NCBI GenBank assembly: GCA_023396365.1
Contig: JAEWWL010000078.1
Location: 1 to 23,550 of the forward strand
Direction of reading: 5' to 3'
Origin: Methanobacteriota archaeon
GTDB taxonomy: Archaea; Halobacteriota; Methanomicrobia; Methanomicrobiales; Methanomicrobiaceae
Length of the DNA stretch: 23,550 bases
The notes beneath the pieces are model-generated. The model saw only the letters and a program-made list of their open reading frames with translations. It did not search any database and was not told the DNA's origin. This document shows, piece after piece, positions 1 through 7,514 of the stretch. The first letter of the stretch is position 1. Every line of letters starts with the position of its first letter. The translations under genes were made by a program, and so were the position numbers.

Positions 1-894
1 AAACGTTTTGTACACCATCTTAGAATGAGGAATTATTCACCCAGAACAACCAGATCCTACGAAGAAATAATCAGGAAATTTGGGTATTACCTGTGGATCA
101 GAAGAAACAGAGGGATGGAGAAACTCGTAATATACTGGTCTGACTTAAACAATGCAAGACTTGATACCGAAATTGATTCAACACCGATATTAATTAATGA
201 TTTTTTATTCTTTATTTCATCACAAAAAGACTATAAACCTGCAACCCTGCAGCGTTTTATCTCATCATTAAGCTCATTTTACAGGTACTGCTACACACAG
301 GGAATAATTGATGCAAACCCAATGGCAGGAATTGACAGACCCAAAATTAAGGATAAGGAAATCAGGTACCTCAAGCACAATCAGGTCTTAAAAATGCTTA
401 ATTCAATAGAGAACCAAAGAGACAGACTAATAATAAGAACAATATATGCAACAGGTGTCAGAGTTTCAGAATTATGCTCCATCAATATGGGAGACATAGA
501 TTTTGAAGAGCACACTATAAAAATAAGAGGAAAAGGCGGCAAAATACGTACTGTTTTTGTAGACGAAGATACATTAAAAGAAATTGATATTTTTTCAAAA
601 GGAAATATTGACGGCCCGCTATTCACAGGCCAGCTTGGCAAAAATATGTCTCCCAGAACTGTTCAGCATATATTCACAAAGTATGCACCATCAGGAATTA
701 CACCACATAAAATCAGGCACAGTTATGCAAGTGAACTGTATAAAAGATCGAAAAATCTGCGTGTAGTCCAGGAAAACCTCGGCCACAGCTCAATTCAGAC
801 AACAGAAATCTACCTCCACACAGATATTGACGAAAGAAAACAGGTATACCAGAAATACTTCCCCTTATCAGATAACAGCAAAGACCAGCAATAA
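1..894 (+). CDS. xerA: Tyrosine recombinase/integrase XerA (5' partial)
   Basis: Tyrosine site-specific recombinase; family knowledge says archaeal XerA resolves chromosome dimers at dif. Counting from the first in-frame ATG at position 25, the catalytic set is complete: Arg146 (GVRVSEL), Lys170 (RGKGG), His228 and Arg231 (PHKIRH), His254 (LGHSS) and nucleophile Tyr263. The N-terminal core-binding SAM-like domain covers roughly residues 1-105. The frame stays open from position 25 back to position 1, and those eight codons (KRFVHHLR) resemble the first helix of XerA proteins, so the true start probably lies before the window and the gene is 5'-truncated by the window edge. Length (about 290 residues visible) fits the family. 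No partner element genes are seen, so a housekeeping XerA is preferred over a mobile integrase. Confidence 0.88.
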   Translation, partial: KRFVHHLRMRNYSPRTTRSYEEIIRKFGYYLWIRRNRGMEKLVIYWSDLNNARLDTEIDSTPILINDFLFFISSQKDYKPATLQRFISSLSSFYRYCYTQGIIDANPMAGIDRPKIKDKEIRYLKHNQVLKMLNSIENQRDRLIIRTIYATGVRVSELCSINMGDIDFEEHTIKIRGKGGKIRTVFVDEDTLKEIDIFSKGNIDGPLFTGQLGKNMSPRTVQHIFTKYAPSGITPHKIRHSYASELYKRSKNLRVVQENLGHSSIQTTEIYLHTDIDERKQVYQKYFPLSDNSKDQQ

Positions 895-898
895 ACTA

Positions 899-907
899 TT
901 TTTTTTT
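899..907 (+). terminator. Oligo-T terminator after xerA
   Basis: A run of nine T begins five bases after the xerA stop codon. Archaeal transcription commonly ends at such U-tracts without a strong hairpin, so this is a plausible terminator. Confidence 0.45.
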
Positions 908-1188
908 AATTTACAGATCAAAATTTCTTTCCTTAATTTAGGTCTGCTACTGCTTCAAAAAAAAAATCCTCCTCTATAAGCATTTAGTCTTATTAACTCG
1001 ATATTGAAAATCAAAAAAAAAACAAAATCAGTAATTCTATTATTAATTTTTTTCATAAAATTTCCTGCAGCAGCATAGCCACCTGTTTTTTTCATAAACA
1101 CAGCAGAAAATAGAATAAATTAAAAAATATCTTAGAATTTTTGATTATTTTTTTTTAAAAAAATTATTTGGAAAAGAAATTTAAAATA
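908..1188. other. AT-rich intergenic stretch without a gene
   Basis: Between xerA and the next promoter there is no credible ORF, tRNA-like fold or strong palindrome. The stretch is made of A and T runs; a short imperfect direct repeat (tttttcataaa) occurs near 1048 and 1088. I looked for a dif-like site with two inverted 11-base arms because xerA is adjacent, and found nothing convincing. Confidence 0.5.
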
Positions 1189-1196
1189 TTTATAAA
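1189..1196 (+). promoter_or_regulatory. TATA box for the DUF5806/mobB-moaE unit
   Basis: TTTATAAA preceded by a purine-rich stretch (gaaaagaaa) that could be a BRE. Transcription would start about 25 bases downstream, near 1218, giving a leader of about 130 nt. A second TATA-like stretch lies at 1321-1329, too close to the ATG unless a leaderless transcript is made. Confidence 0.4.
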
Positions 1197-1204
1197 CCTT
1201 ATGA

Positions 1205-1218
1205 TGCTATACATAGCA
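1205..1218. promoter_or_regulatory. Palindrome between TATA box and predicted start site
   Basis: TGCTAT-AC-ATAGCA, a perfect 6-base inverted repeat with a 2-base spacer, immediately downstream of the TATA box where archaeal repressors often bind. The identical 14-mer recurs at 2371-2384 inside the mobB-moaE gene of the same unit. The operator role is inferred. Confidence 0.35.
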
Positions 1219-1350
1219 AATACACAATAATTAAAATAAATATTGAAAATTTTTTAAAAATTGAAGAAAAATGTCTGTCTTAAATATTATCAGTTAGAAA
1301 AATGAAAATATTCAAGAGATATTTATAATTTAAAAAAAAAGGCGTAAAAA

Positions 1351-2133
1351 ATGAATGTACCAGATGATGACTCTAAAAATAAAGAAGAAACCGATATGCA
1401 GCAGAACACTACTGACTCCGAAAAAAAAGACATAAATAAACCAGAGAAATCAGAAGAAGAAACAGAGAATAACTCAACAGAAGAAAAAACAACCCAGACT
1501 CAAAATAATACAGAAATCCGGGATGACATAACAGATACTGAATTAAAAGACATCCAAAAATCACAGACATATATTGTACCCCCTGCTCCACGCCTGCTCA
1601 CAGAAGAAGAGAGAGAAAGAATAAACAAATACAAAAAATTCAAAAAAGTAGATGGTGCGGCATACAAAAGAATTAACACATTTCTTCGAAAGCACACATA
1701 TATTACTGCAAGAGAATGGGCAATAGCGCGACTTTGTGCCGATTTTACAACAAGAGGGGGAGCAGAGATGACATTTATTGGTGAGAATCTTCCTGAACTT
1801 GTTCCATTTATGACCGACACATATACCCCGCAGGCTGTAAACCAGGCAAGGAGTTCATTTAAGAAAAAAGTAAAAAAATCCGGAGCAACTTTTTTTTATG
1901 GAGCACTCTGCGGATTTTTTACAGCTGACGAACTGGACGACATCTTATTTGAATCAAGTGAGGTTGCCAGGTTCCTCCTGGAGATTGAAGGAACAACCGT
2001 AGACATTGATGATGAAATAGAAGTAGAAGACAGAATAACTGATGTGATGAGAAGTGTTGCCGAGGCTGCATCAATGATACGCCAGCCAAAGCTGACATCT
2101 GATGAAAAAGAGAAGAACGAAATGGAAGAATAA
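1351..2133 (+). CDS. DUF5806 family protein with charged N-terminal tail
   Basis: 260-residue protein of unknown function. Residues 1-75 are low complexity (Glu, Lys, Thr, Asn, Asp) and probably disordered. Residues 92-245 form a conserved-looking helical domain with a run around YITAREWAIARLC (117-129), GENLPELVPFM (144-154) and TPQAVNQARSSF (159-170), which I recognise as the DUF5806 family known from haloarchaea and other Euryarchaeota. The C-terminus is again acidic. There is no signal peptide or membrane segment. The ATG is preceded by AGGCG with 6-base spacing. It lies 19 bases upstream of the mobB-moaE start, so the two are likely cotranscribed. Family assignment is from memory of the conserved core; no biochemical role is known to me. 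Confidence 0.7.
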   Translation: MNVPDDDSKNKEETDMQQNTTDSEKKDINKPEKSEEETENNSTEEKTTQTQNNTEIRDDITDTELKDIQKSQTYIVPPAPRLLTEEERERINKYKKFKKVDGAAYKRINTFLRKHTYITAREWAIARLCADFTTRGGAEMTFIGENLPELVPFMTDTYTPQAVNQARSSFKKKVKKSGATFFYGALCGFFTADELDDILFESSEVARFLLEIEGTTVDIDDEIEVEDRITDVMRSVAEAASMIRQPKLTSDEKEKNEMEE

Positions 2134-2152
2134 TTAAAAAGGAGAAATTATC

Positions 2153-2932
2153 TTGAAAATAATACATATAACCGGCCATTCCAACTCAGGAAAAACCACA
2201 TTCATTCACAGTCTGTTAGACAGGATGGTTCCCTTATATCCTCAGAAAGTCGGGGTAATCAAACATATGGGACATCATAATTTTGAACTTGAGCAGGGAA
2301 AAGATACAACAACACATTATGAACATGGAGCATATTATACAGCAGGTTTAGACTCCAATAAAGCAATGGTTGCTATACATAGCAATCAGCTTTCCAAAAC
2401 ACTTGATCTCTTCTCTGATTCCGGAATAGAATATACAATAATTGAAGGGTTCAAGGATGAAGGATTCAAAAAAATAATTATGGGAGACCTGGATATTGAA
2501 AACTGCATAATGAGAAATCCTTCCGTTGAAGAGGTGGTTAATTCTCTTGAAAGCTTTGATGATTATTATACCATGCAGGGGATTATTAAAAAGCTTAAAT
2601 ATGAAACTGATATGACTCATGCGGGATCAATTCTTACGTTCAATGGAATTGTAAGAGAATTTTCAAACGACAGCCGGACCACACACATGGATTTTTTTGA
2701 TTATCAAAAAACCGATGAGATAATCAGCAGTCTTGAAGATGAAGTAAAAAAAATCCCAGGAATTTTGAATGCAAAATTTCATCACAATAAAGGAAGGCTT
2801 TTTGCAGGCTGTGATATTACATATTTCGCTATAATATCCTCTCACAGGCAGGAGGCGTTTTCTGCTATGTCAAATGCAATTGACAGGCTGAAAAGAGAAT
2901 TGCACGACATCGGAAAAGAATTATCCGATTGA
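2153..2932 (+). CDS. MobB-MoaE fusion, molybdopterin synthase large subunit
   Basis: Two-domain cofactor protein. Residues 1-130 are MobB-like: a P-loop G8-HSNS-GKTT (8-16) followed by VGVIKHMGHH near residue 37, the GTP-binding protein linked to adding a nucleotide to molybdopterin. Residues from about 140 to 259 are MoaE-like, the catalytic subunit of molybdopterin synthase: SILTFNGIVRE, the His231-Arg232 pair (SSHRQEAF) and Lys247, spaced as E. coli His103/Arg104/Lys119. The second conserved lysine (E. coli Lys126) corresponds to Lys255 only with a one-residue insertion. The start is a TTG, chosen because GGAG at 2141-2144 sits eight bases upstream and the P-loop begins right after. No MoaD partner is nearby. 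In methanogens the pterin serves Mo/W formylmethanofuran dehydrogenase and formate dehydrogenase. Confidence 0.85.
   Translation: MKIIHITGHSNSGKTTFIHSLLDRMVPLYPQKVGVIKHMGHHNFELEQGKDTTTHYEHGAYYTAGLDSNKAMVAIHSNQLSKTLDLFSDSGIEYTIIEGFKDEGFKKIIMGDLDIENCIMRNPSVEEVVNSLESFDDYYTMQGIIKKLKYETDMTHAGSILTFNGIVREFSNDSRTTHMDFFDYQKTDEIISSLEDEVKKIPGILNAKFHHNKGRLFAGCDITYFAIISSHRQEAFSAMSNAIDRLKRELHDIGKELSD
2371..2384. repeat. Second copy of the TGCTATACATAGCA palindrome
   Basis: Identical to 1205-1218 but inside the MobB half of the gene, here extended to 16 bases (T...A outside). An intragenic operator or chance recurrence in AT-rich DNA are both possible. Confidence 0.3.
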
Positions 2933-2933
2933 T

Positions 2934-3000
2934 TTATCCTCATTTTTTCAGGATAATTCTGATTAAACAAATTTTTCATTCAATTTTTTTTCTAATTTTT
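2934..3000 (+). terminator. Hairpin plus T-tract terminator after mobB-moaE
   Basis: TTATCCT (2934-2940) pairs perfectly with AGGATAA (2950-2956) across a 9-base loop, starting one base after the stop codon, and is followed by several T-runs up to 3000. This reads as the end of the DUF5806/mobB-moaE unit. Confidence 0.55.
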
Positions 3001-3040
3001 TATGCATTTTAAATTTGTAAATTTCATATGAAATTAAGAC

Positions 3041-3048
3041 TATAAATT
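3041..3048 (+). promoter_or_regulatory. Possible TATA box for glmM
   Basis: TATAAATT in AT-rich DNA, 150 bases upstream of the glmM ATG, implying a leader of about 130 nt. Another candidate (ATATATTT) lies near 3069-3076. In such AT-rich DNA neither is decisive. Confidence 0.25.
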
Positions 3049-3200
3049 TTCATAAACTGTATAGAGAGATATATTTGGAAAAAATTTAGAAAAATTCAGG
3101 ATAATACTAATAAAAAACTTTGAAATTAAAAATTTTACATGAAATATCAAACAAAATATCTTCAATAAAACCCTAATGATACTATATTTACTGGTGCTTT

Positions 3201-4550
3201 ATGTCGACAGTTCAGTTGAAAAAACAGCTATTTGGAACAAACGGTGTCCGGGGGATAATTGGCGAGTCCATGAATCCCGGACTTGTAATGAAAATAGGAC
3301 TCTCTCTTGGCACAATGAGAAATGGAACCATTGCAGTAGGAATGGATACAAGAACATCCGGCCCTGCACTCCTTAGTGCCTTAAAAGCAGGCCTTTTATG
3401 TGCAGGGTGCAATGTTGTTGATGTCGGGGTTTTGCCAACTCCTGCGCTTCAGTATATTGTAAAAAAGCATTATGATGCAGGAGCAATGATTACCGCATCG
3501 CACAATCCTCCTGAGTACAACGGAGTTAAGCTTATAGATACTGACGGAACCGAGATGGATGACGAGCAGACAATCAAGCTTGAAAATATTCTTTTTTCTG
3601 AATCTTTTGAGATAAAAGACTGGAAAAATATCGGCAATGAAATTCAGGCATACGGTTTGATAAATGAATATATTGACGGAGTTGTTTCTCATTTTCCATC
3701 TCTTTCTGCTGATATGACAATCGCTGCCGATCCCGGAAGCGGCCCTGCATGCCTTACAACACCTGCTATACTCTCAGGACTTGGCTGCAAAGTTCATACA
3801 ATTAACGGTTCATGCGACGGAACATTCCCCGGAAGACTTCCCGAGCCTTCTGTCGAAGGATTGAAGGGATTGTCAGAGCTTGTAAAATCAACAAAAGCTG
3901 CATTTGGCGTTGCACATGACGGAGATGCTGACAGAGCTGTTTTCATTGACGATGAGGGAGAATATCTGGAAGAAAATGAAGAATTTGCACTAATGCAGCA
4001 ATATTTTTGCAAAAATTCAAAAGACGGTGTTGTTGTAACACCTGTCAGCACCTCAGGCATTGCTGAGGCAGTTGCAGCCTGTACAAACTGCAGAGTGATT
4101 TATACAAAGGTCGGCAGCATTTATGTGGCAAGAAAAATGCTTGAGCTGGAGAAAGATGGTGAAAATGTATTGTTCGGCGGTGAAGGAAACGGAGGTCTCA
4201 TCTTCCCAAAACACCAGCACTGCCGGGACGGTGGAATGTCAGCAGCAGTAATGGTTGCACTTATTTCATCTGAAGGAAAAAAATTATCAGAATTAAGAAA
4301 AGAACTTCCCAAAAGGCATATGTTAAGAGATAAAATTTTTACAAAAACACCTGAGTCTGTTCTTGATATAATAAAAAATAAGTTTAACAATGATAATCTG
4401 GACCTGACTGACGGAGTAAGAATCAACCGGAGTGACTCCTGGGCACTTTTAAGACCTTCAGGAACAGAGCCTTTTATGAGACTTTTTGTTGAAGCTAAAG
4501 ATATTAAAGCTGCAGAAAAATTCAGGGATGAGATTAAAAACTCAATTTAG
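3201..4550 (+). CDS. glmM: Archaeal phosphoglucosamine mutase (phosphohexomutase)
   Basis: Alpha-D-phosphohexomutase, expected to convert glucosamine-6-phosphate to glucosamine-1-phosphate for UDP-GlcNAc synthesis in the cytoplasm. All family landmarks are present in order: N-terminal FGTNGVRG, phosphoserine loop TASHNPPEYNG with Ser100, metal loop D240-GDADR (Asp240, Asp242, Asp244), sugar-specificity loop GEGNGG (327-332) and phosphate-binding loop RPSGTEP (418-424). At 449 residues it matches the archaeal GlmM family. Related phosphomannomutase/phosphoglucomutase activity cannot be excluded, since archaeal members are sometimes bifunctional. The ATG is preceded by a weak TGGTG. It is a single-gene unit facing the minus-strand glycosylase gene. 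Confidence 0.88.
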   Translation: MSTVQLKKQLFGTNGVRGIIGESMNPGLVMKIGLSLGTMRNGTIAVGMDTRTSGPALLSALKAGLLCAGCNVVDVGVLPTPALQYIVKKHYDAGAMITASHNPPEYNGVKLIDTDGTEMDDEQTIKLENILFSESFEIKDWKNIGNEIQAYGLINEYIDGVVSHFPSLSADMTIAADPGSGPACLTTPAILSGLGCKVHTINGSCDGTFPGRLPEPSVEGLKGLSELVKSTKAAFGVAHDGDADRAVFIDDEGEYLEENEEFALMQQYFCKNSKDGVVVTPVSTSGIAEAVAACTNCRVIYTKVGSIYVARKMLELEKDGENVLFGGEGNGGLIFPKHQHCRDGGMSAAVMVALISSEGKKLSELRKELPKRHMLRDKIFTKTPESVLDIIKNKFNNDNLDLTDGVRINRSDSWALLRPSGTEPFMRLFVEAKDIKAAEKFRDEIKNSI

Positions 4551-4565
4551 TCTTTTTCAATATTT

Positions 4566-4582
4566 AAAAAATTAAAAAAAAA
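4566..4582 (-). terminator. U-tract terminator for the ogg gene
   Basis: On the minus strand this reads as a run of nine T followed by AAT and six T, starting 18 bases past the glycosylase stop codon. A plausible archaeal terminator in a 50-base convergent gap. Confidence 0.4.
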
Positions 4583-4600
4583 TCAATCATTTTTCAGTAA

Positions 4601-5464
4601 TTATTCATCAATAAATTCACGGGAGCAAAAAAGATATTCAAGCGCATATCCGCTGAATTTTCCAAAAATTTTCTTCCCGCTCTCCCTTATTGCATCGTCA
4701 GATTTTTCATCTCCTGATTTTCCAAAGTAGTGGCCTTTAAGATAGTTTTCAGCAAATAACTCTCTGATATGAGCATCAACAGGAAAGGCATCGTATCTTT
4801 TGAATGCAAATAAGAGAATCCACTCGGCAACCCTGTGCTTAATTCCCTTAAATTCTTTAAGCATTAAGACTGCATCATCATAATCAGCAGATGATATTTT
4901 CTCCTCCCACCCGGGATTTTCAGTCACTCTTTTTGCAGCCAGCATTATGTTGTCTGCAAAGTAGCTGATATTGCAGGATTTCAATGCCGGCAAACCTGCC
5001 TTTATAATCTCCTCAGGTCTGGGAAAGGTGTAAAACTCAATATTGTCAAATATAATTTTTCTCCCGATTTTAGAAGAGACTCTTGTTATACGATCGCTTT
5101 GTGATTTTGTGCGGATTTTATTGACTGTCATCTGAAAAATCATACATTCCCAGGGGTCCTGACTGACAATTCTCAATCCGTAATTCAAATCCATTGCTTT
5201 TTTCGCATACATATCTTCTGAAAGAACATCATAAACTTCATTGAGGTTTAGGGATAAGCAAAAATAATCTTTTATAAAATCAGAATTTACTCCGGTAAAT
5301 ATTAATTTATTTTCGTCCTGCCTGATTTTAATAACAGAATCTTTTATTATTCCATACCACCAGCCATTCTCACTAATCCATCTCGGTGCCTGGCCGCATG
5401 ATAATGTCTTATCCAAATCAAATGGCTGATTGTCATCCAGTTTTATTATATCAAATTCTGCCAT
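4601..5464 (-). CDS. OGG1-type 8-oxoguanine DNA glycosylase, catalytic Lys replaced by Arg
   Basis: Base-excision repair glycosylase of the HhH-GPD/OGG1 superfamily, 287 residues. The N-terminal OGG_N domain carries SCGQAPRW (22-29), equivalent to the CGQxFRW motif of OGG1. The helix-hairpin-helix-GPD region is LKEFKGIKHRVAEW (about 201-214) followed by FPVDAH, with the essential Asp at 230 exactly 19 residues after Arg211. That spacing equals human OGG1 Lys249 to Asp268, so the alignment has no gap and the Schiff-base lysine is Arg211 here. A lysine does sit two residues earlier (Lys209) in the hairpin. Family knowledge predicts loss of beta-lyase activity, leaving a monofunctional glycosylase or an altered enzyme. 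No ribosome-binding site is obvious. The gene is divergent from cbiM. Confidence 0.8.
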   Translation of the reverse strand: MAEFDIIKLDDNQPFDLDKTLSCGQAPRWISENGWWYGIIKDSVIKIRQDENKLIFTGVNSDFIKDYFCLSLNLNEVYDVLSEDMYAKKAMDLNYGLRIVSQDPWECMIFQMTVNKIRTKSQSDRITRVSSKIGRKIIFDNIEFYTFPRPEEIIKAGLPALKSCNISYFADNIMLAAKRVTENPGWEEKISSADYDDAVLMLKEFKGIKHRVAEWILLFAFKRYDAFPVDAHIRELFAENYLKGHYFGKSGDEKSDDAIRESGKKIFGKFSGYALEYLFCSREFIDE

Positions 5465-5532
5465 TGGATGAATATATGTTTTCAGTATTCAAATAACATT
5501 TTGTAAATTAATATTTATGAAAATAAAATTCT

Positions 5533-5540
5533 TTATAAAA
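5533..5540 (-). promoter_or_regulatory. Possible TATA box for the ogg gene
   Basis: On the minus strand this reads TTTTATAAA, about 70 bases upstream of the ATG. A second candidate (CATAAATATT) lies near 5512-5522. The surrounding AT-richness keeps confidence low. Confidence 0.3.
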
Positions 5541-5569
5541 TATTGATTTAATCATCCCTGTCAGACACC

Positions 5570-5588
5570 ATATTATAATTCATAATAT
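5570..5588. promoter_or_regulatory. Inverted repeat in the ogg/cbiM divergent region
   Basis: ATATTAT (5570-5576) and ATAATAT (5582-5588) are perfect inverted copies separated by AATTC. Position in a 226-base divergent promoter region ahead of a metal transporter suggests a metal-responsive operator, but that is inference, and AT-only arms occur easily by chance here. Confidence 0.3.
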
Positions 5589-5649
5589 CAATCAGTATTT
5601 ATTCAGGATATTCTTATCACAAATATTACTGCACTCACAATTAGTAACA

Positions 5650-5667
5650 CTTATATCCAAATATATC
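5650..5667 (+). promoter_or_regulatory. TATA region for the cobalt/nickel transporter operon
   Basis: Two TATA-like stretches (CTTATATCC and AAATATATC) lie 25-40 bases upstream of the cbiM ATG, implying a very short leader. No cobalamin-riboswitch-like structure is visible in the region. Confidence 0.35.
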
Positions 5668-5690
5668 ACAACTTACCGTGTTGATGAATT

Positions 5691-6332
5691 ATGCACATAC
5701 CTGACGCTTTTATTCCACTGCCCCAGGCGGCAGTCTACTGGATTATTGCAGTTATCTTTATTGCACTTGCCTTAAAATGGGCAAGAAATGAACTGGATGA
5801 AGAAAAAATGCCACTAATAGCAGTTCTTGCAGCAGGAATCTTTGCCATACAGGCTTTTAATCTTCCAATAGGAATGGGAACTTCAGGCCATCTTGTTGGC
5901 GGCGCACTTGCAGCCATAGTCCTTGGCTCCCCTTATGCAGCTGTCTTCATCCTGACTATCGTCCTTATAATTCAGGGAGTAATTTTTGGAGACGGAGGGA
6001 TTACAACAATGGGTGCAAACATCATAAACATGGGTGTTATCGGCGGATTTGTTGGTTACTATTCATTTAAGGCAATCAAAACAGCAACCGGCAGCTTTTA
6101 TGCATCAGCAGGAATTGCCGCATGGCTGGCATGCTTTATTCCTGCACTTGCATGTGCAGTTGAGATGTTTATTGCAGGAACATTTCCGCTTATTCCGGGT
6201 CTTTTGGGAATGGGTGCCTACCACGCTGCAATCGGAATCATTGAGGGTGCTATAACAGCCGGTGCCATATATCTTATTCACACAACAAGACCTGATTTAA
6301 TGAGACAGGAGACAGGAGGCGTAGTAGCTTGA
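5691..6332 (+). CDS. cbiM: Cobalt/nickel ECF transporter S component CbiM/NikM
   Basis: Membrane substrate-binding (S) component of an energy-coupling-factor transporter for Co2+ or Ni2+. The N-terminus MHIPDAF supplies the metal-binding amine and His2; His67 in GTSGHLVGG is the further conserved ligand, at the same position as in characterised CbiM/NikM. Six to seven hydrophobic segments fill the 213 residues. The family's MHIPDG reads MHIPDA here. The ATG start is fixed by the requirement for the free MHI terminus. It opens a four-gene operon and its stop overlaps the next gene. Choice between cobalt and nickel cannot be made from this sequence; methanogens need both. Confidence 0.88.
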   Translation: MHIPDAFIPLPQAAVYWIIAVIFIALALKWARNELDEEKMPLIAVLAAGIFAIQAFNLPIGMGTSGHLVGGALAAIVLGSPYAAVFILTIVLIIQGVIFGDGGITTMGANIINMGVIGGFVGYYSFKAIKTATGSFYASAGIAAWLACFIPALACAVEMFIAGTFPLIPGLLGMGAYHAAIGIIEGAITAGAIYLIHTTRPDLMRQETGGVVA

Positions 6333-6676
6333 TGGACAATAAAACATTCATGATTGCAGGAATTATTGTTGCACTATTAATAGGAACTGTTGCAGTTTTT
6401 ATGGCATCCGGAGACCCTGACGGACTGGAAAGCACTGCACTTTTAGTACAGGGTGAAAAATCTCTAACAGGACCCTCACCCGAAGATGGTGATGCCGAGG
6501 CCATAGGCTTTGGAACATTTGAATATAATGCACCATTGCCTGACTATTCAATGCAAGGAGCTGGGAAACTGGGAGATATAACTGCACTTGCTGCAGGAAT
6601 TCTCATTACATTTGCTCTCATCCTTGGTGTAACCTGGGCAGTCACATCAAAAGCCTCAAAATCTAAAAGCTCCTAA
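6332..6676 (+). CDS. PDGLE-domain subunit of the Co/Ni transporter (NikN/CbiN-like)
   Basis: Small membrane subunit (114 residues) with one transmembrane helix near residues 6-25, the PDGLE motif directly after it, an external loop of about 55 residues, and a second helix near 84-106 ending in a basic Lys/Ser tail. This is the PDGLE type, typical of NikN proteins, rather than classic CbiN, and it works with the S component in metal loading. The ATG at 6332 overlaps the cbiM stop by one base (TGATG). A TTG three bases earlier (6329) is possible and sits at better distance (nine bases) from AGGAGG at 6314-6319. Confidence 0.8.
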   Translation: MDNKTFMIAGIIVALLIGTVAVFMASGDPDGLESTALLVQGEKSLTGPSPEDGDAEAIGFGTFEYNAPLPDYSMQGAGKLGDITALAAGILITFALILGVTWAVTSKASKSKSS

Positions 6677-6685
6677 TTTTTTTAT

Positions 6686-7513
6686 ATGCACCTTATTGAA
6701 ACACGGGATTTAACCCATAACTACAACAAAACAATAGACGCACTTTTGGGTGTAAATTTTATTGCAGGCAGGAAACAGCGTATAGCAATAATTGGTGCAA
6801 ACGGGGCAGGAAAAAGTACTCTTTTTAAACATTTCAATGGTATTCTCAAACCAACTTCAGGAGAGGTTCTGATTAGGGGAGAGCCGATTACCAAATCAAA
6901 TATTAAGGAAATCAGAAAATTTGTCGGAATCGTTTTCCAGAACTCAGACGACCAGGTCTTTTCACCAACAGTCGGGCAGGACGTTGCATTTGGACCAACA
7001 AATCTTGGTCTTGATGAGCACACAATTGAACACAGGGTAAATGAAGCTTTAAAAATTCTGGACATTGAACATCTAAGAAGCCGTCCTCCTCATCATTTAA
7101 GCGGAGGAGAGAAAAAAAGAGTTGCAATAGCAGGAGTTCTTGCAATGGAGCCCCAGGTGCTTATTCTTGATGAGCCGACAGCAGGACTTGACCCGAAAGG
7201 TGTTGCAGATCTTACAGATTTTGTTAACCGTCTGCCACAGGATTACGGGATGACAGTTATTTTTTCAACACATCATGTAGATCTTGTATCAGAGATAGCT
7301 GACTATATTTATGTGATGGACAAAGGCCGGATTGTAGCTCAGGGCACAGTTGAAGAGATTTTTATGCAGCAGGATTTGCTCTCCGGCCTAAGACTTGATG
7401 TGCCGGTTCTTCCCAAATTAATCAAATCACTGCAGGAGAAGGGAATAGATATTGAGATGGCCTACAATTATGAAGATTCAGAAAAAACATTTTTAAAGGC
7501 ATTTGGAAAATAG
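6686..7513 (+). CDS. cbiO: Cobalt/nickel ECF transporter ATPase CbiO
   Basis: ATP-binding subunit that powers the transporter on the cytoplasmic face. Complete ABC motif set: Walker A GANGAGKS (37-44), Q-loop Gln85 in VFQNSDDQ, the DQ-F-S pattern typical of ECF ATPases, signature LSGGEKKR (138-145), Walker B LILDEP with Asp162/Glu163, D-loop GLDP and switch His196. The 275 residues include a C-terminal extension of about 50 residues usual for CbiO. It starts nine bases after the PDGLE gene with no clear ribosome-binding site, so translation may depend on the upstream gene. A single ATPase implies a homodimer. Confidence 0.92.
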   Translation: MHLIETRDLTHNYNKTIDALLGVNFIAGRKQRIAIIGANGAGKSTLFKHFNGILKPTSGEVLIRGEPITKSNIKEIRKFVGIVFQNSDDQVFSPTVGQDVAFGPTNLGLDEHTIEHRVNEALKILDIEHLRSRPPHHLSGGEKKRVAIAGVLAMEPQVLILDEPTAGLDPKGVADLTDFVNRLPQDYGMTVIFSTHHVDLVSEIADYIYVMDKGRIVAQGTVEEIFMQQDLLSGLRLDVPVLPKLIKSLQEKGIDIEMAYNYEDSEKTFLKAFGK

Positions 7514-7514
7514 A

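Noticed and set aside
1..894. Tyrosine recombinase as the edge of an integrated virus or element
   Set aside because: No tRNA att site, viral gene, toxin-antitoxin or composition change is nearby; sequence fits housekeeping XerA.
908..1188. dif site or small RNA in the gap after xerA
   Set aside because: No pair of inverted 11-base arms around a short spacer and no GC-rich stable fold; mostly A and T runs.
3176..3376. Short plus-strand ORF overlapping the glmM start
   Set aside because: It is an out-of-frame shadow of the well-supported glmM reading frame.
5465..5690. Cobalamin riboswitch before cbiM
   Set aside because: No B12-box-like conserved stretch or multi-stem structure is seen in the AT-rich 226-base region.
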